64,000 nucleotides of DNA from Euleptes europaea. Taxonomy: Eukaryota; Chordata; Lepidosauria; Squamata; Sphaerodactylidae. The position numbers were made by a program, and so were the translations under genes. The DNA lies in assembly GCF_029931775.1 (NCBI RefSeq), contig NC_079324.1, forward strand, positions 60,891,268 through 60,955,267. Reading direction: 5' to 3'. The notes below the pieces were generated by a model. The model did not search any database. It had not been told where the DNA came from and saw only the letters and a program-made list of their open reading frames with translations. Shown piece after piece: positions 12,701 to 27,700 of this stretch (position 1 is the first letter of the stretch; each line of letters opens with the position of its first letter).

Positions 12701-15700
12701 CTAGATGCCGTTACTACCTGAGGATGGATTTCTACACACCCATGCTAGCTTGGCCTTTTCTTGCTCTTTCCCTTCTCCTCTCCTCCCCTTCTTTCCTCTT
12801 TCTGCTTTGGTGCCAAAGGTGGCCACGGATTATTTATTTATTTAAACATTTAATAGCCGCCTTTTTCCTTACTGAGCTCAAGGGCTATGGAGGGAGTAGG
12901 ATAGTTGAGAGAACCTTACCAGTGTGGTGCAGTGGTTAAGGGTGCTGGACAAGGATGTGGGAGGCCCAGGTTCCTATCTGAGCTCTGCTGTGGAAGCTCA
13001 CTGGGTGACCCTCGGCCAATCACCTACTCTCAGTAACCTGCCTCAAGGGGTTATTGGGGGGATAACATGAAAGAGAGGAGAACTATGTAAGTGGCTTTGG
13101 GTCCACACTGGGGCAAAAGACAAGGTGTAAATGAAGTAAATAAATAGTTTAAATGGATTAAAAGGTAAAGGTCATCCCCTGTACAAGCACCAGGTCATTC
13201 CTGACCCATGGGGTGATGTCAAATCCCAATGTTTACTAGGCAGACTTTGTTTACGGGGTGGTTTGCCAGTGCCTTCCCCAGGCATCTTCCTTTACCCCCA
13301 GCAAGCTGGGTATTCATTTTACCGACCTCGGAAGGATGGAAGGCTGAGTCAACCTTGAGCCGGCTACCTGCAACCGACTTCCATCGGGATCGAACTCAGG
13401 TTGTAAGCAGAGCTTTTGACTGCAGTACTGCACATTTTTGGTAGTAAAAAAAAAAGACTGAGGGTGAGGATCCTGGCACTTTCCCCTGGCGTAGCGAGCC
13501 TCTTACAAAAGGGGAAGGCTCCGTGTTGCAGGGACAGCCCCACTGTTGGTGCAGGATCCTACCCTGTGTGGGTTTTTTAAAGGGGCTGCACCAGTATAAA
13601 TGCCCACCATTTCTCAATCAGGAAACAGGATTGCTCTTTGTGTTGTACGAGATGAGCTTTGCCTGCTGCTTTCCTGTGCAGACAGATTTTGAAGTCCGCA
13701 CGTGCCTGGAAGGGCTCCTTACCAACTGCTGCTGGATGTCCTCATGCCGCTGCCGGAGGAGCTCTTCTGTCCTCTGCAGTATCCCATACTCGGCAGTAAT
13801 TTCCGCTATTTCCAGGCGCTTCTTTTTGTAGAGTGTGTTTTTGCTACGGAGCTTGTTAACATAGCGCTTAAACTGTAGCATGGAACAAAAAAAGGTCTTT
13901 GAAATGCAAAATAATAATTGGATTACACAAGCCTCTAACAGCCCAAAGTGTCCTACTGGGCCTTCATCTGTACCAAACAGGGTTGCCAGCTTTGGGATGG
14001 GAAATTCCAGGAGATTTGGAGGTGAAACCTGGGGAGGGCAGGGTCTGAGGAAGAAAGAGGCCTCAGCAGGGTCTAATGCCCTTGGTCCACCCTCCGAATC
14101 TGCCGTTTTGTCCAGGGGAACTGATCTCTAATGCCTGGAGATCAGTTCTAATTCTGGGAGCTCTCCAGGGACCACATGGAGGTTTGCTACCCTAGTACCA
14201 AGTATACACTGCATCTATCTCTCAGGAGTCCTGTTAATACCAATGTTGTAGCAATATGGGGGTGGGGGGACTGAATATGGTATAGTTCCTGGGAGGAGCC
14301 AGGAATTAAGCAAGCATAACGACCACTTTCTGTTTCTCCTCGATTGGGGCCTGAGCAGAATGAGAGAACACCAAGACAGAGAGCTCTGCAAAATAGTTAT
14401 TCACACAGCAGACTTGAAACAAACACAAAGAAAACCTTTAAAAGGGGGGGCACACTCTACATTGAAAAAACAACAGCAGCAGCATTGCCTGTGACATCTC
14501 TCACCCTTCTAAGTGTAACAAGGTTGCATCCCCTTGCCAGACCCTGCAGCTGGAGAATCCCCCCTCCCTCCCTGCCCTGAGTAACTGTATGTTCTATGAA
14601 GAGTGTCCTAGGCACAAAGCCCATCGTGAAATCAACCCAGCTCATCCGCCAGCCAGGGCTGGGTCGAGGCCGAAGCCCCGTCCACCTTACAACTATTTTT
14701 AAAGCCAAAAGCGACAATTATTTCTGGTGAAAGAACAAACCCGCGTATGATTCCATGTGCTCTATGCAGGCTGAGCTGGTTGTAGCTTTAAGAACGCCTT
14801 TTCTGTTGGGGAGAAGGTCAGAGAAGGTGGAAGAAGTGACAAAGGCCACTGAGCTGTGGATGCTTCTCTCTCCTGCTTGCTTTTTAAAACCACTGCTGTA
14901 AACAGTTAGCGGCAGATTACCAAGAGCTGTAGCTGGGCAATTGCTGCTTGTTTCAATGAGATTTATTCTTTAAAATATTTAATTATCCCATCCTTCCCTC
15001 CTAGTGGTGTCGGCTTGTTTTTTTGTAGCTTGCTTTAACAGTGTTGGTGTGGCAATGAGCTGCCTCCCACAGGTCTTTGGAGAGGTGGCTTATACGTTTT
15101 CAAAATAAATAATACGGTATTGAACATGACACATTTTCTTGCCTTTGCTCAGCTTCCCCGTTTCGCTATGTTTTTCTTTCTCTTGTAATGTATTTGGGCT
15201 CATATAACTGGTTTCTTGAAAATTGAAGGCAGGGAGTGGTGGACAGGAGCACGATTTTCCCTCAAAAGCTCACATTTTCAGCAGGGAAGAGACCAGGGAC
15301 CATTGCTGCCAAAGCAATGAGACGTAACATCTCTGGGCATGCGCTCCGAGTTAAGTAAGGAGCAAAATGCCCTGACAGACCTGTTTCAGTGGACATTTGC
15401 CAATCAACAGACACAACATGCCTAGACCGTTATAGTAGGTGTACAGGATCGGCTTCTCCCCAGGACACCCAGTTGTGCCTGGATCACTCTCCTTCCTCTA
15501 GCCTTGCAAATCCCAGGGGATTGTCCCCCACCCCCCCACAAAGGCTGGGTTGAAGCTGCTAGAGATGAGCAGCAAAGTACTATGGGGCTATGACCAGAGG
15601 GGGGGAAGTTGTTTGGTCAAATCCAAATCGTTTACCGAGGTGGGAGAAAATGGGAAGTCCTGAGTGGTGGAAGCAAAGCTTTCCGTTGCCAGAATGCTGA

Positions 15701-18700
15701 GCCTCTCCATGAGGCACAGGCCTGAACCTGAACACAGCATCGAACTATCAGAACCATTATGTAAAATCAACATATAATTCACACTGGTTTTTTTCAGGAG
15801 AAGGAATTATAAAAGCATAGGGATGCCACAGCAAAGCAAAGCAAAACCAATGCAGAGAAAAGATGGTATTTACATAGTGGAGAAGAGAGGCTTGTAAAAC
15901 AAAGTCTCAAGTACTGAGCTCTGGGACCTTCAGCCAGGCAAGCAGCGCCTTCTTGGTGGGGGGCCCCTCCTTTTATGGTGCATTTCCACTGGGAGGAAGC
16001 CAGGACTGAAGGCACCTGGGCAATGCAACCATCACACATGAACACACGAAGCTGCCTTATACTGAACCAGTCCCCTGGTCCATCAAAGTCAGTATTGTCT
16101 ACTCAGACCGGTAGCGGCTCTCCAGGTCTCAGGCAGAGGTCTTTCACATCACCTACCTGCCTAGTCCCTTTAATTGGAGACGCTAAGGATTGAACCTGGG
16201 ACCTTCTGCATGCCAAACAGATGCTCTGCCACTGAGCCACAGCCCCCCTCCCAGCTCTTGCCTCCCTTGCTCATTGCAAGGTACTTGCAGGATAATCATC
16301 AGCACTGACTGGGTAGTGCCCATGACATCGGTGATATTATTCCACCCTTCCTTCACCTTTTGCATGGGTGGGGCTATTGCCTTTAACACTACAGTCCTTT
16401 CAACAGTGCAGCCAGAAAACAAAGCTCTCTCTTTCCCCAGCACCAATCAATATTCTACCATGGAAGAACTGTTCCTCTTAAAATACTTTTTTCCTCTGTT
16501 GGATACATAAAGTAGCACATACCTTTTCATTTGAAAGAATGAAAAAGGGACTGGCAGACGGCTACATGGGCTGTTTGTCCACCCCCACTTCTGAGCAATC
16601 AAAAGTTCTAAGAGGGAGAGAGAAAGCATTCACGCTGCTCCTTAAAACTGAGCAAGGCACACAGAGCTTAGGAAAAAGCACTTCAGAATTTACTCCCATC
16701 ATAGCGTTCTGGGTTTTTGGTTACTGATTCAACACTGCCTTCAAACTGGAACTGGGCATGTGCTTGTTCCTGCAGGGGAGGGGCCGTGGCTCAGTGGCAG
16801 AACATCATTGCTGGTTCAATCCCTAGAATCTCCAGTTGAAAGGATCAGACAGGATGTTATATGAAAGATCTTTTCCAGTCAGAGCAGATGTGGCCAATCC
16901 TGAAGGGCCAAGGGCAGCTTTGTGTGTCTGAAGCTCCTGAAAAAGGGAGCTCTCGAAAGCTTATACCATGAAAATCTTGTTGGTCTCGAAGGTGCTGCTG
17001 GACTCCAATCTAGCTGTTCCACCTTTCTGATGTTTTTGGGGAGGGGCTGTGGCCCAGTGGTAGAGCATCTGCTTGGCATGCAGAAGGTCCCAGGTTCAAT
17101 CCCTGACATCTCCAGTTACAGAGACTAGGCAAGCAGGTGATGTGAAAGACCTCTGCCTGAGACCATGGAGAACTGCTGCCGGTTTGAGTAGACAATACTG
17201 ACTTTGATGGACCAAGGGTCTGATTCAGTATAGGGCAGCTTCATGTGTTCATGTGAGGCTTACAAGATATTACGTCTTATCCTTGGGCCTTTTTGACCCA
17301 CAATAAATCAGTTAAGCATTCTCTGAATTGCTGTCATCCTCTGCTGTGTAATCATAAGCAGCACAGGAAAAGGCAATAGGAATCTCAGTAGGATTTTTAT
17401 TTCCAGTACAGCTATCCTGTGTTACAGATACCGTGGACTGCCAAAAAACCAAATCAGCGGGTTATAAATCAAATCAAGTTCAGGCTTGATTTGATTTATA
17501 ACCCCCAGAAGCTAAAATGACTAAACTGAGGCTGTCGTACTTCGGTCACATTGTGAGAAGACAAGAGTCACTGGAAAAGATGGCCATGCTAGGAAAAGTT
17601 GAAGGCAGCAGGAAAAGAGGAAGACCCAACAAGAGATGGATTGACTCAAGAAAGGAAGCCACTGCCCTCAATTTGCAAGACCTGAGCAAGGCTGTCAAAG
17701 CTAGGAAGTTTTGGAGGACATGGATTCATAGGGTCGCCATGAGTCGGAAGTGACTTGACGGCACTTAACGCACACACATGGCTATCCTACCCAGCCATGA
17801 TATGTTCATCTTAGATCAACATTTCAAGCCTTTCTCCATCTTTGCTTGCATCAGATTCAGATTATATGTTAATTCATTTATATTCCCTATTATATTGTAG
17901 CCTTTCTTAAACTTATTTAGTTGAATGTATTTGGCATGTTTGCAATAATTTCTTTTAAAACCTGCCAGAGCCATGTACTGGCATAGAGGGGAAATGGTGG
18001 TTACGGGAGGCTGAGGCAAGGATAATGGTGCCTGTGTGGGCGGGACCTTTAAAACTGCACACCTTCCCACCCACGTGGCATACAGAAGGTCATTATCAAT
18101 CCAGGTTTGCATCAAAGGAAGGGAAAAACCAAAGAAGCAGACATTTTGGAGGCGAAGTTAAATGTGGATGTTCCCCTCCACAACCCGAGCAAACCCTCCA
18201 TGTGGAAGCAACCTTTATAATAACATCACTTCCCCTCACTCGTCTGCTGTTTGTTCTGGGTATAAATCCCTCTGCCAACTAAAATGTAAGACTTCATGCA
18301 TCTTATAAAGCAGGCACCGGATCACGAAAGCTTCTCACCCAACAAATTTGTCAGTCCTTAAAGTGCCACAACAAAACACTTGGTTATTCTGGCCACGAAT
18401 CATTAGCACGGCCGGCCCTCTGAAATTAACTTAGGTTCCTGAGAATAATCTTAATTAGATACAGGGCGACTATCTTTAATTGTCACAGCAGGATGCTATA
18501 GAAAAATGTTTGCAAGGAGCTATGTACTGAGAATTGCAGAGCAGATGGCCGGTCTTCCTGCCAGTCCAATTAATGCAACAGTGATCTCACAAGCAGTTGA
18601 AAACACTGAGTCTAAGCAAATCCCCGGCTGTGACAAGCTCTCAACAATCATTTGAAAGATACCTTGGAACAGAGCTCGGACAGCCATTTGGGGATATGAT

Positions 18701-21700
18701 TTATGATCTCTCCCACTCCCTGTTACATGCCAGGAAGTTCCACGGATTTCAGTGGGGTTCCGACGTGCGTAAGTGGCAGTGGGATCGCAGCCCAGCTCTG
18801 GTGCAGAAACTAACTCCTTGATCTATTAAAGAGGGGGAAAAACGTCCTCCTGCCTACTTGCCAGACAGGCCAATCAGGCAATTTTTAAAATGAATATTGA
18901 TTAAGAAGCGTTTTCTGGGACACACCTGGTTAGCTCGCCCGTTTGCCAGGGCTGGCTGCGGAGATGACAAGTGTCTTTCGCTTTAGAAGAATCTCTTTTT
19001 AACTAAACTAGAATTTAACAACAGCAGAAGAGCATTTACCTTGGCAAGGTGCGCAGCACTTCCTTCTGCCATGCTGGTAGGGAGATTTAAAAAGATCCCT
19101 TACTCAGAAAGATTATGTTTACGCTCAATGGGGGAGGTGGAAACTACAGAGTACATGCTTCTGACATGTCCATATTACAAGGAGGCCAAATTAAAATATC
19201 TCCAGTCAGTGTTAATTGGGTTTCTTGATGAATCTGATGCAGCTAAACTGGAATATCTGTTGTCTAAGAGAAACCACTGGTTATCCAGACAAGTACCCAA
19301 ATTCTGTCTAGGGATATGCAGGACACGGGGAAAAGATATTAAAGCTGATGCAGAATTTTAAACCCATTTGACTAGCTCAAATGTTCCTGCAGCTATTTTT
19401 GTTGTTGTATTGAACTATTGTTGTTTTAATGATGTTTTAACTTTGTAATACTGGTCAAGGACCGCAATAAATTATAATGAATGAATGCATCTCTCTTAGA
19501 CCACAACAACTCATATTTTGGAACAACCGGGCTCCATAACATTGTTGTTGCTTTAAAAAACAAACAAACCAATACTCCAAAATGTTCCTTCATACAAATA
19601 TATGCAGCTAGCAGACGCAGATGTGGAGAAGATAAGAGTCACTGGAAAAGAAAATAATGTTAGGAAAAGTCGAAGGCAGCAGTAATAAAGGAAGAGACCC
19701 AGCAAGAGATGGATTGACCCGTTAAAGGGCCCTTGGTTTGTAAGACCGGAGCAAGGGTGTTAACAATAGGACGTTTTGGAAGTCATTAATTCAGGTTGAC
19801 ATATGTCAGAAGTGACTCGACGGTGATTAACACACAAACAACTGCAGTTGTATGTTAAATTAAGATGCTCCCTTTAAAATAAGAGACAGCAGGGCCTTCT
19901 CCACTGTCACATGGGGATGAGGGCTTTTGGAATCTCAAAAGGGTCGTCTCCAAATTATTTTAATCTGAAAGTTACAGAGCTTTGTAAACAGTTTTAGTCT
20001 GTATACATGCGGGCCTGTTTTGTGGGAAAGTCTGAACTATTTCATCCCTATGGGGTCAGAGCATTGTACTTTTATTTTTTTGCTGTCAAATCACAGCTGA
20101 CTTAACGGCAATCCCGTAGGGTTTTCAAGGCAAGAGACTTTCAGAGGTGCTTTGCTATTGCCTGCCTCCGTGTCACGACTCTGGTATTCCCTGGAGGTCT
20201 CTTGTCCAAATACTTGCCAGGGCCAACCCTGCTTAGCTTCTGAGATCTGAGTAGATCAGGCTAGCCAGGTCAGGGCAGAGCATTATATAGCTCCTGTAAA
20301 ATGGCTTTGCCATGCTCAATTTGCCTGTCTTTTAAAAATTCTCTGTATTTCTATGTTTATGATTTTTTAAAAACCTGTTTACTGCAGATCCTTTGATGAA
20401 GCAGCATGAGAAACATGTAGGGACCTTTCAGTGAAACATAATGTAAATTCCCCCACCTCTGCTTTGAGTTCTGGCTGGGCCAGAAAAGCCTTGAGGGTGC
20501 TGCTGAGACCCCAATTGTTGAGACTTTTTTCATCCTAAATCTCCACAAATTTCTAGTGAGTCACCAAATTTTCACTCAAGGAGCTCAAGGTAAAGAATAC
20601 GGCACATCTAAACACATGTGCTAGCCGTGGATGCCACCTGGGTGACTGGTTCGTTATCTCGCAGCCTGACCTACCTTACAGATTCTGAACACATTACCTT
20701 CTGTTCCCCTGACCTACCTTACAGATTCTGTACACATTACCTTCTGTTCCTCGAAGGAAGGCTGGAGTGAAAATGTGACGGCTCGCTAGAAATCACCGCA
20801 TACCTCCACCCCATTATCACTGGAACTGTATGTTCTCTTCTGCTGGTGCAGCCACTGATTCCTGAAGGGGGTGGATACATCTGAGTCTGGTGTCTCAGCT
20901 GTGTCCATTCCGCCTTGAGTTATTCTGCCAGGAGTTTAGCCTCTTGACAGAGTCTAAACTCCTTATGGTATTGCTCTCAGCTTTGCTGACACACATAAAT
21001 CCCCTCACTGCGTTAAGGTGTGTGTTCAAGTGGGGGAATATTGATTTCGCATATTTCCTAAATCAGAGGTCTCCGACGTGGTGCCTGTGGGTACTGTGGC
21101 ACCTGCCCGCACCTTTTCTGGCGGCCAAGTATTTTTAGGAAGTGGGTGGGGCCAGGTAGGACTTTTGCCAGCAAGGCTTATGAATGACTATTGGAGATTT
21201 GATTGGCTACACAGGTTTTTAAAAATGCTGCTTTGGCTGCAGCTGCCACCACAGCACAAGGGTCTGCATTGTGCTGCTGAGGTTAAGCTGTGGCAATCAT
21301 TTTGGGGCTGGCTCCACCTCCTTCGGCAGCCATTTTGTAGCAGCCATTCTGTTGCTGTGCCCACCATGCCATGCCAGAATTCCAAATGAACCTGCAGGCT
21401 CAAAAAGGTCGGGGACCCCTGTCCTAAATAAATCAATATCCCCCTCCTTGGATGCATACCTTAGCATGGTGAGAGGGTTGTCTGTGTCAGAGAAGCTGAG
21501 AATAATACAGTCAGCCGTTTATGTATTTATTTAGGAGATTTCTATGAAGCCTCTTCATAGTCCTGCTTGAGGCGACTTCCCGGTCCTGCCTGAGGGCGAC
21601 TCTGATGACTACCTCACTCGTTCTACCTTGTACGTACACACATTCTTCTTCTCTTGCCCCATTCTCGAAGACGTAGGGTCCTAAAACCACCTAAGGGAGC

Positions 21701-24700
21701 AAAGAAGCCAGGGCTGATGCCCCCTTGGCCCTCTCTGCTTGAGAGATAAGGGGAAAATGCCAGACGCCTGACTAGCAATTCAGACCAATCTATTTATACT
21801 GGAATACATTCCAGGAGGAAAAAGGCTCTCTCCTTCCCGCTGGAAACGTGCAGCTCGCTAAGACAAAGGCTTCATCAGTGTCAACCGCTGCTTCTGGAGC
21901 ATTCATGGGCACTGAGCTGCATTTGACTTCTGAGCCGCACCATAAGTTTGGCATGGGTGACAGTTAATGCATGAGAAGTTCCTGGCTCTGAGCACTTGCC
22001 TCAATATTGCCGGTAAAATCCTGCTGTGACAGAACAGCCAGCATCTTTCCCAGATGTATCATTGGAAGGAACACTCCAAACCATTTCCTATTTGTGGCCG
22101 AGGCATGCACACACAAAAAAGCACACCTCTCTAAGGTTGGGGATGTGCGCAGTACAAACACTCCCGTGGTCTGCCAGGCCAAGGGTTTGTGGTTCTCGGT
22201 CTCCTGAGGCTCTGCCTTGCTTCTTGCTTGGGGGAGGGGGAATTTGAGGCTTCACTGTGCTAGGACAGCCCACCTGCCTTAGAGCCTTGACCTCCCCTCC
22301 CGCTCCCTGACTGAAGGAGCCTTCCACACCAGAAAAGGAACGCTTGTGGGGCTGCCCCCTCTGTGCAGACAGTTTTTTAACAAGTGGATACAGCACAGCG
22401 AATTGAGTTGGAGGGATTCGCCACTCCAGGTCTCCCCTTCTTGTATTTTCCCTCTAGCCCACCAACTACCTTTTAAGATAAAGGTAATCCCTGTGCAAGC
22501 ATCAGGTCATTACTGACACATGCGGTGATGTCACATCACAACGTTTACTAGGTAGACCTTGTTTATGGAGTGGTTTGTCACTGCCTTTCCCAGTCATCTA
22601 CACTTTACCCCCAGCAAGCTGGGTACTCATTTTACCAACCTCGGAAAGATGGAAGGCTGAGTTAACCTCGAGCCGGCTACCTGAAACCAACTTCTGTTGG
22701 GATAGAACTCTAACATGGGCCAAAGTTTAAACTGAAGGCCAGACTACACAGTCAGATTATTAATGAATTGGGTCCAGGTTCTGTGGACCCAACTTGGATT
22801 CTCTGCAGCCACACAGCAGCTGAAGGGAATGGCTTCTCAGAACGCTGCCACAGCAGAAGGAAGGACTCCTACCTCCCCACCCCAGCCATTTTCCCGCACA
22901 GAAACATTGCTGGGGGGTGGTGGGAAGAGTCATTACCCTGTTTTTGCTGTTTTGCATGTACAGAATATTCCACAAGGAGCAGCAAAAATGGGAAAATAAC
23001 CCCCCTACACACACACACACACACACACCATTTCCGTTTGGGAAAATAGTGGGGGGGGGAGGCAGGAGCCCTCCCTCCCCCCACAACAGTTCACCTTTTA
23101 TGTTTTAAAAGCCGTTCCGTGCAATTGCTGTGGGGCTGTGAGGAACCCGAGTTAGGTCTGGAGAATTTGTTCAAAACTCGATTGTGTCAGCAGGCCCTCA
23201 GTGTAGAAAGTCTGAGGAGCCGGTGACTGCTGCTTGCGCCCCCACCCTTCTTTTATCCTCCTTGTTCCAGACACAAAAAGGAAGCAAGAACCACCACCCC
23301 TCGCTTATTATGCACCTCAGGCTCTGAGACACAGGAAACTTGGGCCCGGCCTGGCCGCGCTTTGATTTTATTCTGCCCAGCATGCTGTTGAAAAAGAAAT
23401 CTAGGTTCCCCAGAACCTGCATTCAACTTTGAAGAATATAATGTGCTGTGAAAAAGAGCTAAAAATATCTGTGCTTTACCTAGGATCACTTGTAATTGAA
23501 CCACCTACCCTTCTAAGCGCTGGAATGTGATTCTCTAATTTTCAGGATCTGACAGCTGCAGTAAGAAGCCTGCCAGCTTTGTCTGGGTTTCTTTTTTTCT
23601 TTTCATTTTCACACCTGAAGTTCTTCTAAGATCTTGCTATCATTGCAACAGTCAATTTTTGGGGTGTGTGAGTGTGTTTGAAATCAACCACACTGGCTAT
23701 TCCAGTCCTCCCTCCCCTGCTGTTCACTTGTCAGTTCCAGCCAGCTGTGCAAACTCCAGCCCTGGCTTAGATTGGAAGGCTGCAGATATTCCTTTGGATC
23801 ATTAGGGGAGAAAGCAGCACGCCAACTAGTAAAAACATAAGCTGGAGCTGACCTTTCTGTGGACAAAGTGCTAAGACCTCAGCTGAGGATACAATTGCTG
23901 GTATGCGAGAGCCTGGGCAGAGAAGGCATTAACTCATTTGACTGCCAAAGCAAGTGGGGCCAGGCCATAAGGGGATACAGCAACAGAAGGGGAGGGGAGG
24001 ACGATGACACGACACAGCTCTAATAATGATTTTTTAAGATCGCCAGCACCATGTCCAAGTATTAAAGAAGAAGAGTTGGTTTTTATATGCAGACTTTCTC
24101 TACCACTTAAGGAAGAATCAAACTGACTTACAATCACCTTCCCTTCCCCACAACACACACCCTGTGGGATAGGTGAGGCTGAGAGAGCTGTGACTAGCTC
24201 AAGGTCACCCAACTAGCTTTGTGTGTAGGAGCGGGGAAACGAATCTAGTTCACCAGATTAGCCTCTGCCGCTCATGTGGAGGAATCAAACCCAGTTCTCC
24301 AGACTCCACCGCTCCAAACCACCGCTCTTAACCACTACCCTATGCTGGCTCTATGAGTTACTTTCACACATGCATATGGATCCCCCCGTTGGCTCCCTTG
24401 TCCGCATCTGTGACACGGCCGTGAGCTTCACATCTTCTCTGGCCCACTTCCTGTTCTGTCCCTGTTATTAGTCCCGACAATTCAGCTACTCAACAGATTG
24501 CTCCTGTCAGGTGCACTGACAACATGGAACATTCTCTATGTACTTTACAATGCAAACTAATGCACCACAGATAAGGTAAAAGTGTTTGTGGCGAGCTCAC
24601 TCACTCCCTTGCAGCACTTTGCTGCCGGGCAATTAATCATTTCTTTCCCCACAGCAGGAACGTCGTGAAGCTGCTCTCAATTTTTACTATAACAAAGGCT

Positions 24701-27700
24701 AAAAATAATAATAATTAAAAAAAAAAGCCACGGCTGACATAGGGCCGAGGGAAGCAAAGAGTTGAGGTTTACGGAGCAACAGAAAACCATGTGCTCACGA
24801 CAGCAAAGGACATCAGGTGCCGAAACATCTGCAGGGTGGCATCCTTTAAAGACTCTAATCTCAAGAGTTTGTCATCTAGTCGTCTTATGTTGCAAAGACT
24901 GACTGCGAGAGCCATATTTGGTATGGGGAACAGTGGCCTTGACTTCAGACAGCGATGATAATAGAGCAGGGGCGGGCCAAGCGCTTAGCATCGGCTCTTC
25001 ATACAAGCCCTTCCTATTCAGCAGACACCACCGCCCTGACGGCTTCTTCCCCCTGGATCTACCCAGCTTCCTCAGCCCTGCCCCGTTGCTCCCCCCAGGC
25101 ACTTTCCCCATGCCAGTCAGGGCACAGCTTTCCGCCTCAGCTTTCCCAGCCTGGCCCAAGCCCCCCAGAGACCTGGGCTGGGACTCTCGCACATGGTAGC
25201 CTCTAGCTCCAACTGCTGCCAGCCCTGTCAATCCCAGAGTGGCAACCTGAGAAGAAGAAGAGTTGGTTTTTATATGCCGACTTTCTCTACCACTTAAGGA
25301 AGAATCAAACCGACTTACAACTGCCTCCCCTTCCCCTCCCCACAGCAGACACCCTGTGAGGTAGGTGAGGCTGAGAGAGCTGTGACTAGCCCAAGGTCAC
25401 CCAGTTGGCTTCATGTGGAGGGGTGGGGAAACAAATCCAGTTCACCAGATTAGCCTCCGCCGCTCATGTGGAGGAGTGGGGAATCAAACCCGGTTCTCCA
25501 GATCAGAGTCCACCACTCCAAACCACCACTCTTGGCCAATACACCACGCAGAAGGAGAGAAGACAACTGTGCCTTGGTTGCATCAGAATCCCAAGGGCCC
25601 ACCTGGTGACAAAAGAACAGCCATGCCCAAGGCAGGCTGTGTAACCGGCTGTGTTTGGGAGGCGGTGGGAGTCAGTGTAACTGATGTTTAGATTCCTAAA
25701 CATCTGCCTTCCTTCCAACTAACTGCTTTGAAGTGGAGGGGAGCTACTGAAGTAGCCTGTCTGTGAAGTTCCCAATCCATGCATAGAACTCTTGCTTTAT
25801 TTAGAACTTGGGAGGTGGTGGGCTCTTCTTCCCTGGAGGTTTTTAAGCAGAGGCTAGACGGACCAGAACCAACAGGTTGAAATTAAATCAAAAGAGTTTC
25901 CATGTAGACATCAGGAAAATTTTTCTAACAGAGTGGTTTCTTAGTGGAACAGGCTTCCTCAGGAGGTGATGAGCTCTCCTTCCCTGGAGGTTTTGAAGCA
26001 GAGGCTAGATGGCCATCAGTCAGCAATGCTGATTCTATGACCTTAGGCAGATCATGAGAGGGAGGGCATCTTGGCCATCTTCTGGGCATGGAGCAGGGGT
26101 CACTGGGGGGGGTGAGGGGGGAGATAGTTGTGAATTTCCTGCATCATGCAGGGGGTTGGATTAGATGACCTTGGTGGTCCCTTCCAACTCTATGATTTCT
26201 ATCACATATTCCAACCAGACTGGCTGTTCAGGTGACATACAGTGGCGGAGAAAAACATTAAAAATCAGCTCAAAAAGCTGGCTTTTAAAAAAAGCATTAA
26301 ATATTATGGTAAGCAGTAGATCTAACAACCAGCATAAAGCCCAGGAGATTATAATCCACAAAAATCACACTGACCCCAGAGGTCCCTTCCAACTCTTATG
26401 TTTCTATGATTTCTAAAAAATGCCAAACATATTTGTTATATACCTGGTGCCACAAAAACCCCAAGAGACTCACCACTAAAAGTAGTGTGGAAGGCAACAC
26501 ATTCCACAACTGCAGTGCCGCAACTGAAAAGGCCCTGCTTTTTGTAACATGCAAAAAATTAAAGCTTGTTGTTTATAAGTGCTCTAATTTCCAAGGGAGT
26601 CGAAGCACATATGAGCAAAAGCTTGGACTTTTACTTGTTCTCTGCTCCTGATGGATTCCAGCTTACCTCGTCGCCTTTCAAGACTTCCGTGCCACTCATC
26701 TCCTGAGCTTGGTTTGATTTTTGCAACATTTGCCTCTCTAAATTTGCCATCTCCTCCTTGGCAGCCTGAATCTCTTCTGCCTTGGCTGCTTTCTTCCGGG
26801 AAATGATGGAGGCCTGCGAGATTAATCAGATCAATTAAGAAGCATGGTTTAAACATCAGAAGTTTAAACATTTCCGGGAGGTGAGTGCAGTGGGAAGAGC
26901 TGGCATCCAAGTCGGCCTTGGCTCAGAAGTTGTCACATGAGTGCTTGACCAGAGTGCCTGCCCACACACAATTCTTTTTATTATTTTTGGCACAAAACTG
27001 TCTGAAAGAGGGTGGGGGGGGGAGGATATAAAAATCTAACCCAGTTTAAAAGACATGGCTATCTGGTCACCTGAAAGAAATTCCAACTCAACAGTGGTGG
27101 CCAGACAACTGGCTATTTATAAGATCCATTCAAGAACCAATTATATGATAACGGAAGAGACTGTAAAAAAAAAAATCCACAGCTCTAAATGGCACTGGAT
27201 TAATGCTGACATTTAAATGTGTGACTTCCATGCCAGTATTCAATGCTTTTCTTCTGTCAGTTTTTGTTTTTTTAAGATTTCAACTCTTTCATGACTTTAC
27301 ATAAGTAGCGGCAGCAAGCAAGATGCAGAAGTTATTTCAACTAAAATAGAATGTGGATTTTTGCACCTGACCCTTACACCAACCCTACAGAAATATGCAG
27401 TACACAGATTAAGACAAGATGGGGGCAAGAAGCAAAGTGGTTTTTGACCTTTAAAAACAATGGTGTATATGATTTTCCCATGTGGCCTGTACTATGGAAA
27501 AAGACCCATCTTTCATTTGAATGAGAGCCTCCAGAAACATGGCTATTATAATGCGAATGCGGCTTGCACATTATACAATCCCTTTGAACAGTTCAGCAAG
27601 ACAGAATTTATCTGACACCAAATCCTAGTTCTGCCACAGGGAAATCTATGGAGGGCATGGCTAGCCACACCCTAGCAAATAAATAGAGGGGATATATTGA

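Noticed and set aside
17517-17753. Host gene encoding a basic 78-residue protein
   Set aside because: The frame is the C-terminal end of a BovB/RTE LINE ORF, repeated at 56256-56507 and 19612-19838.
24872-25231. 119-codon minus-strand frame in GC-richer sequence
   Set aside because: Proline/serine-rich on one strand and glycine-rich on the other, typical of chance frames; no splice sites or homology.
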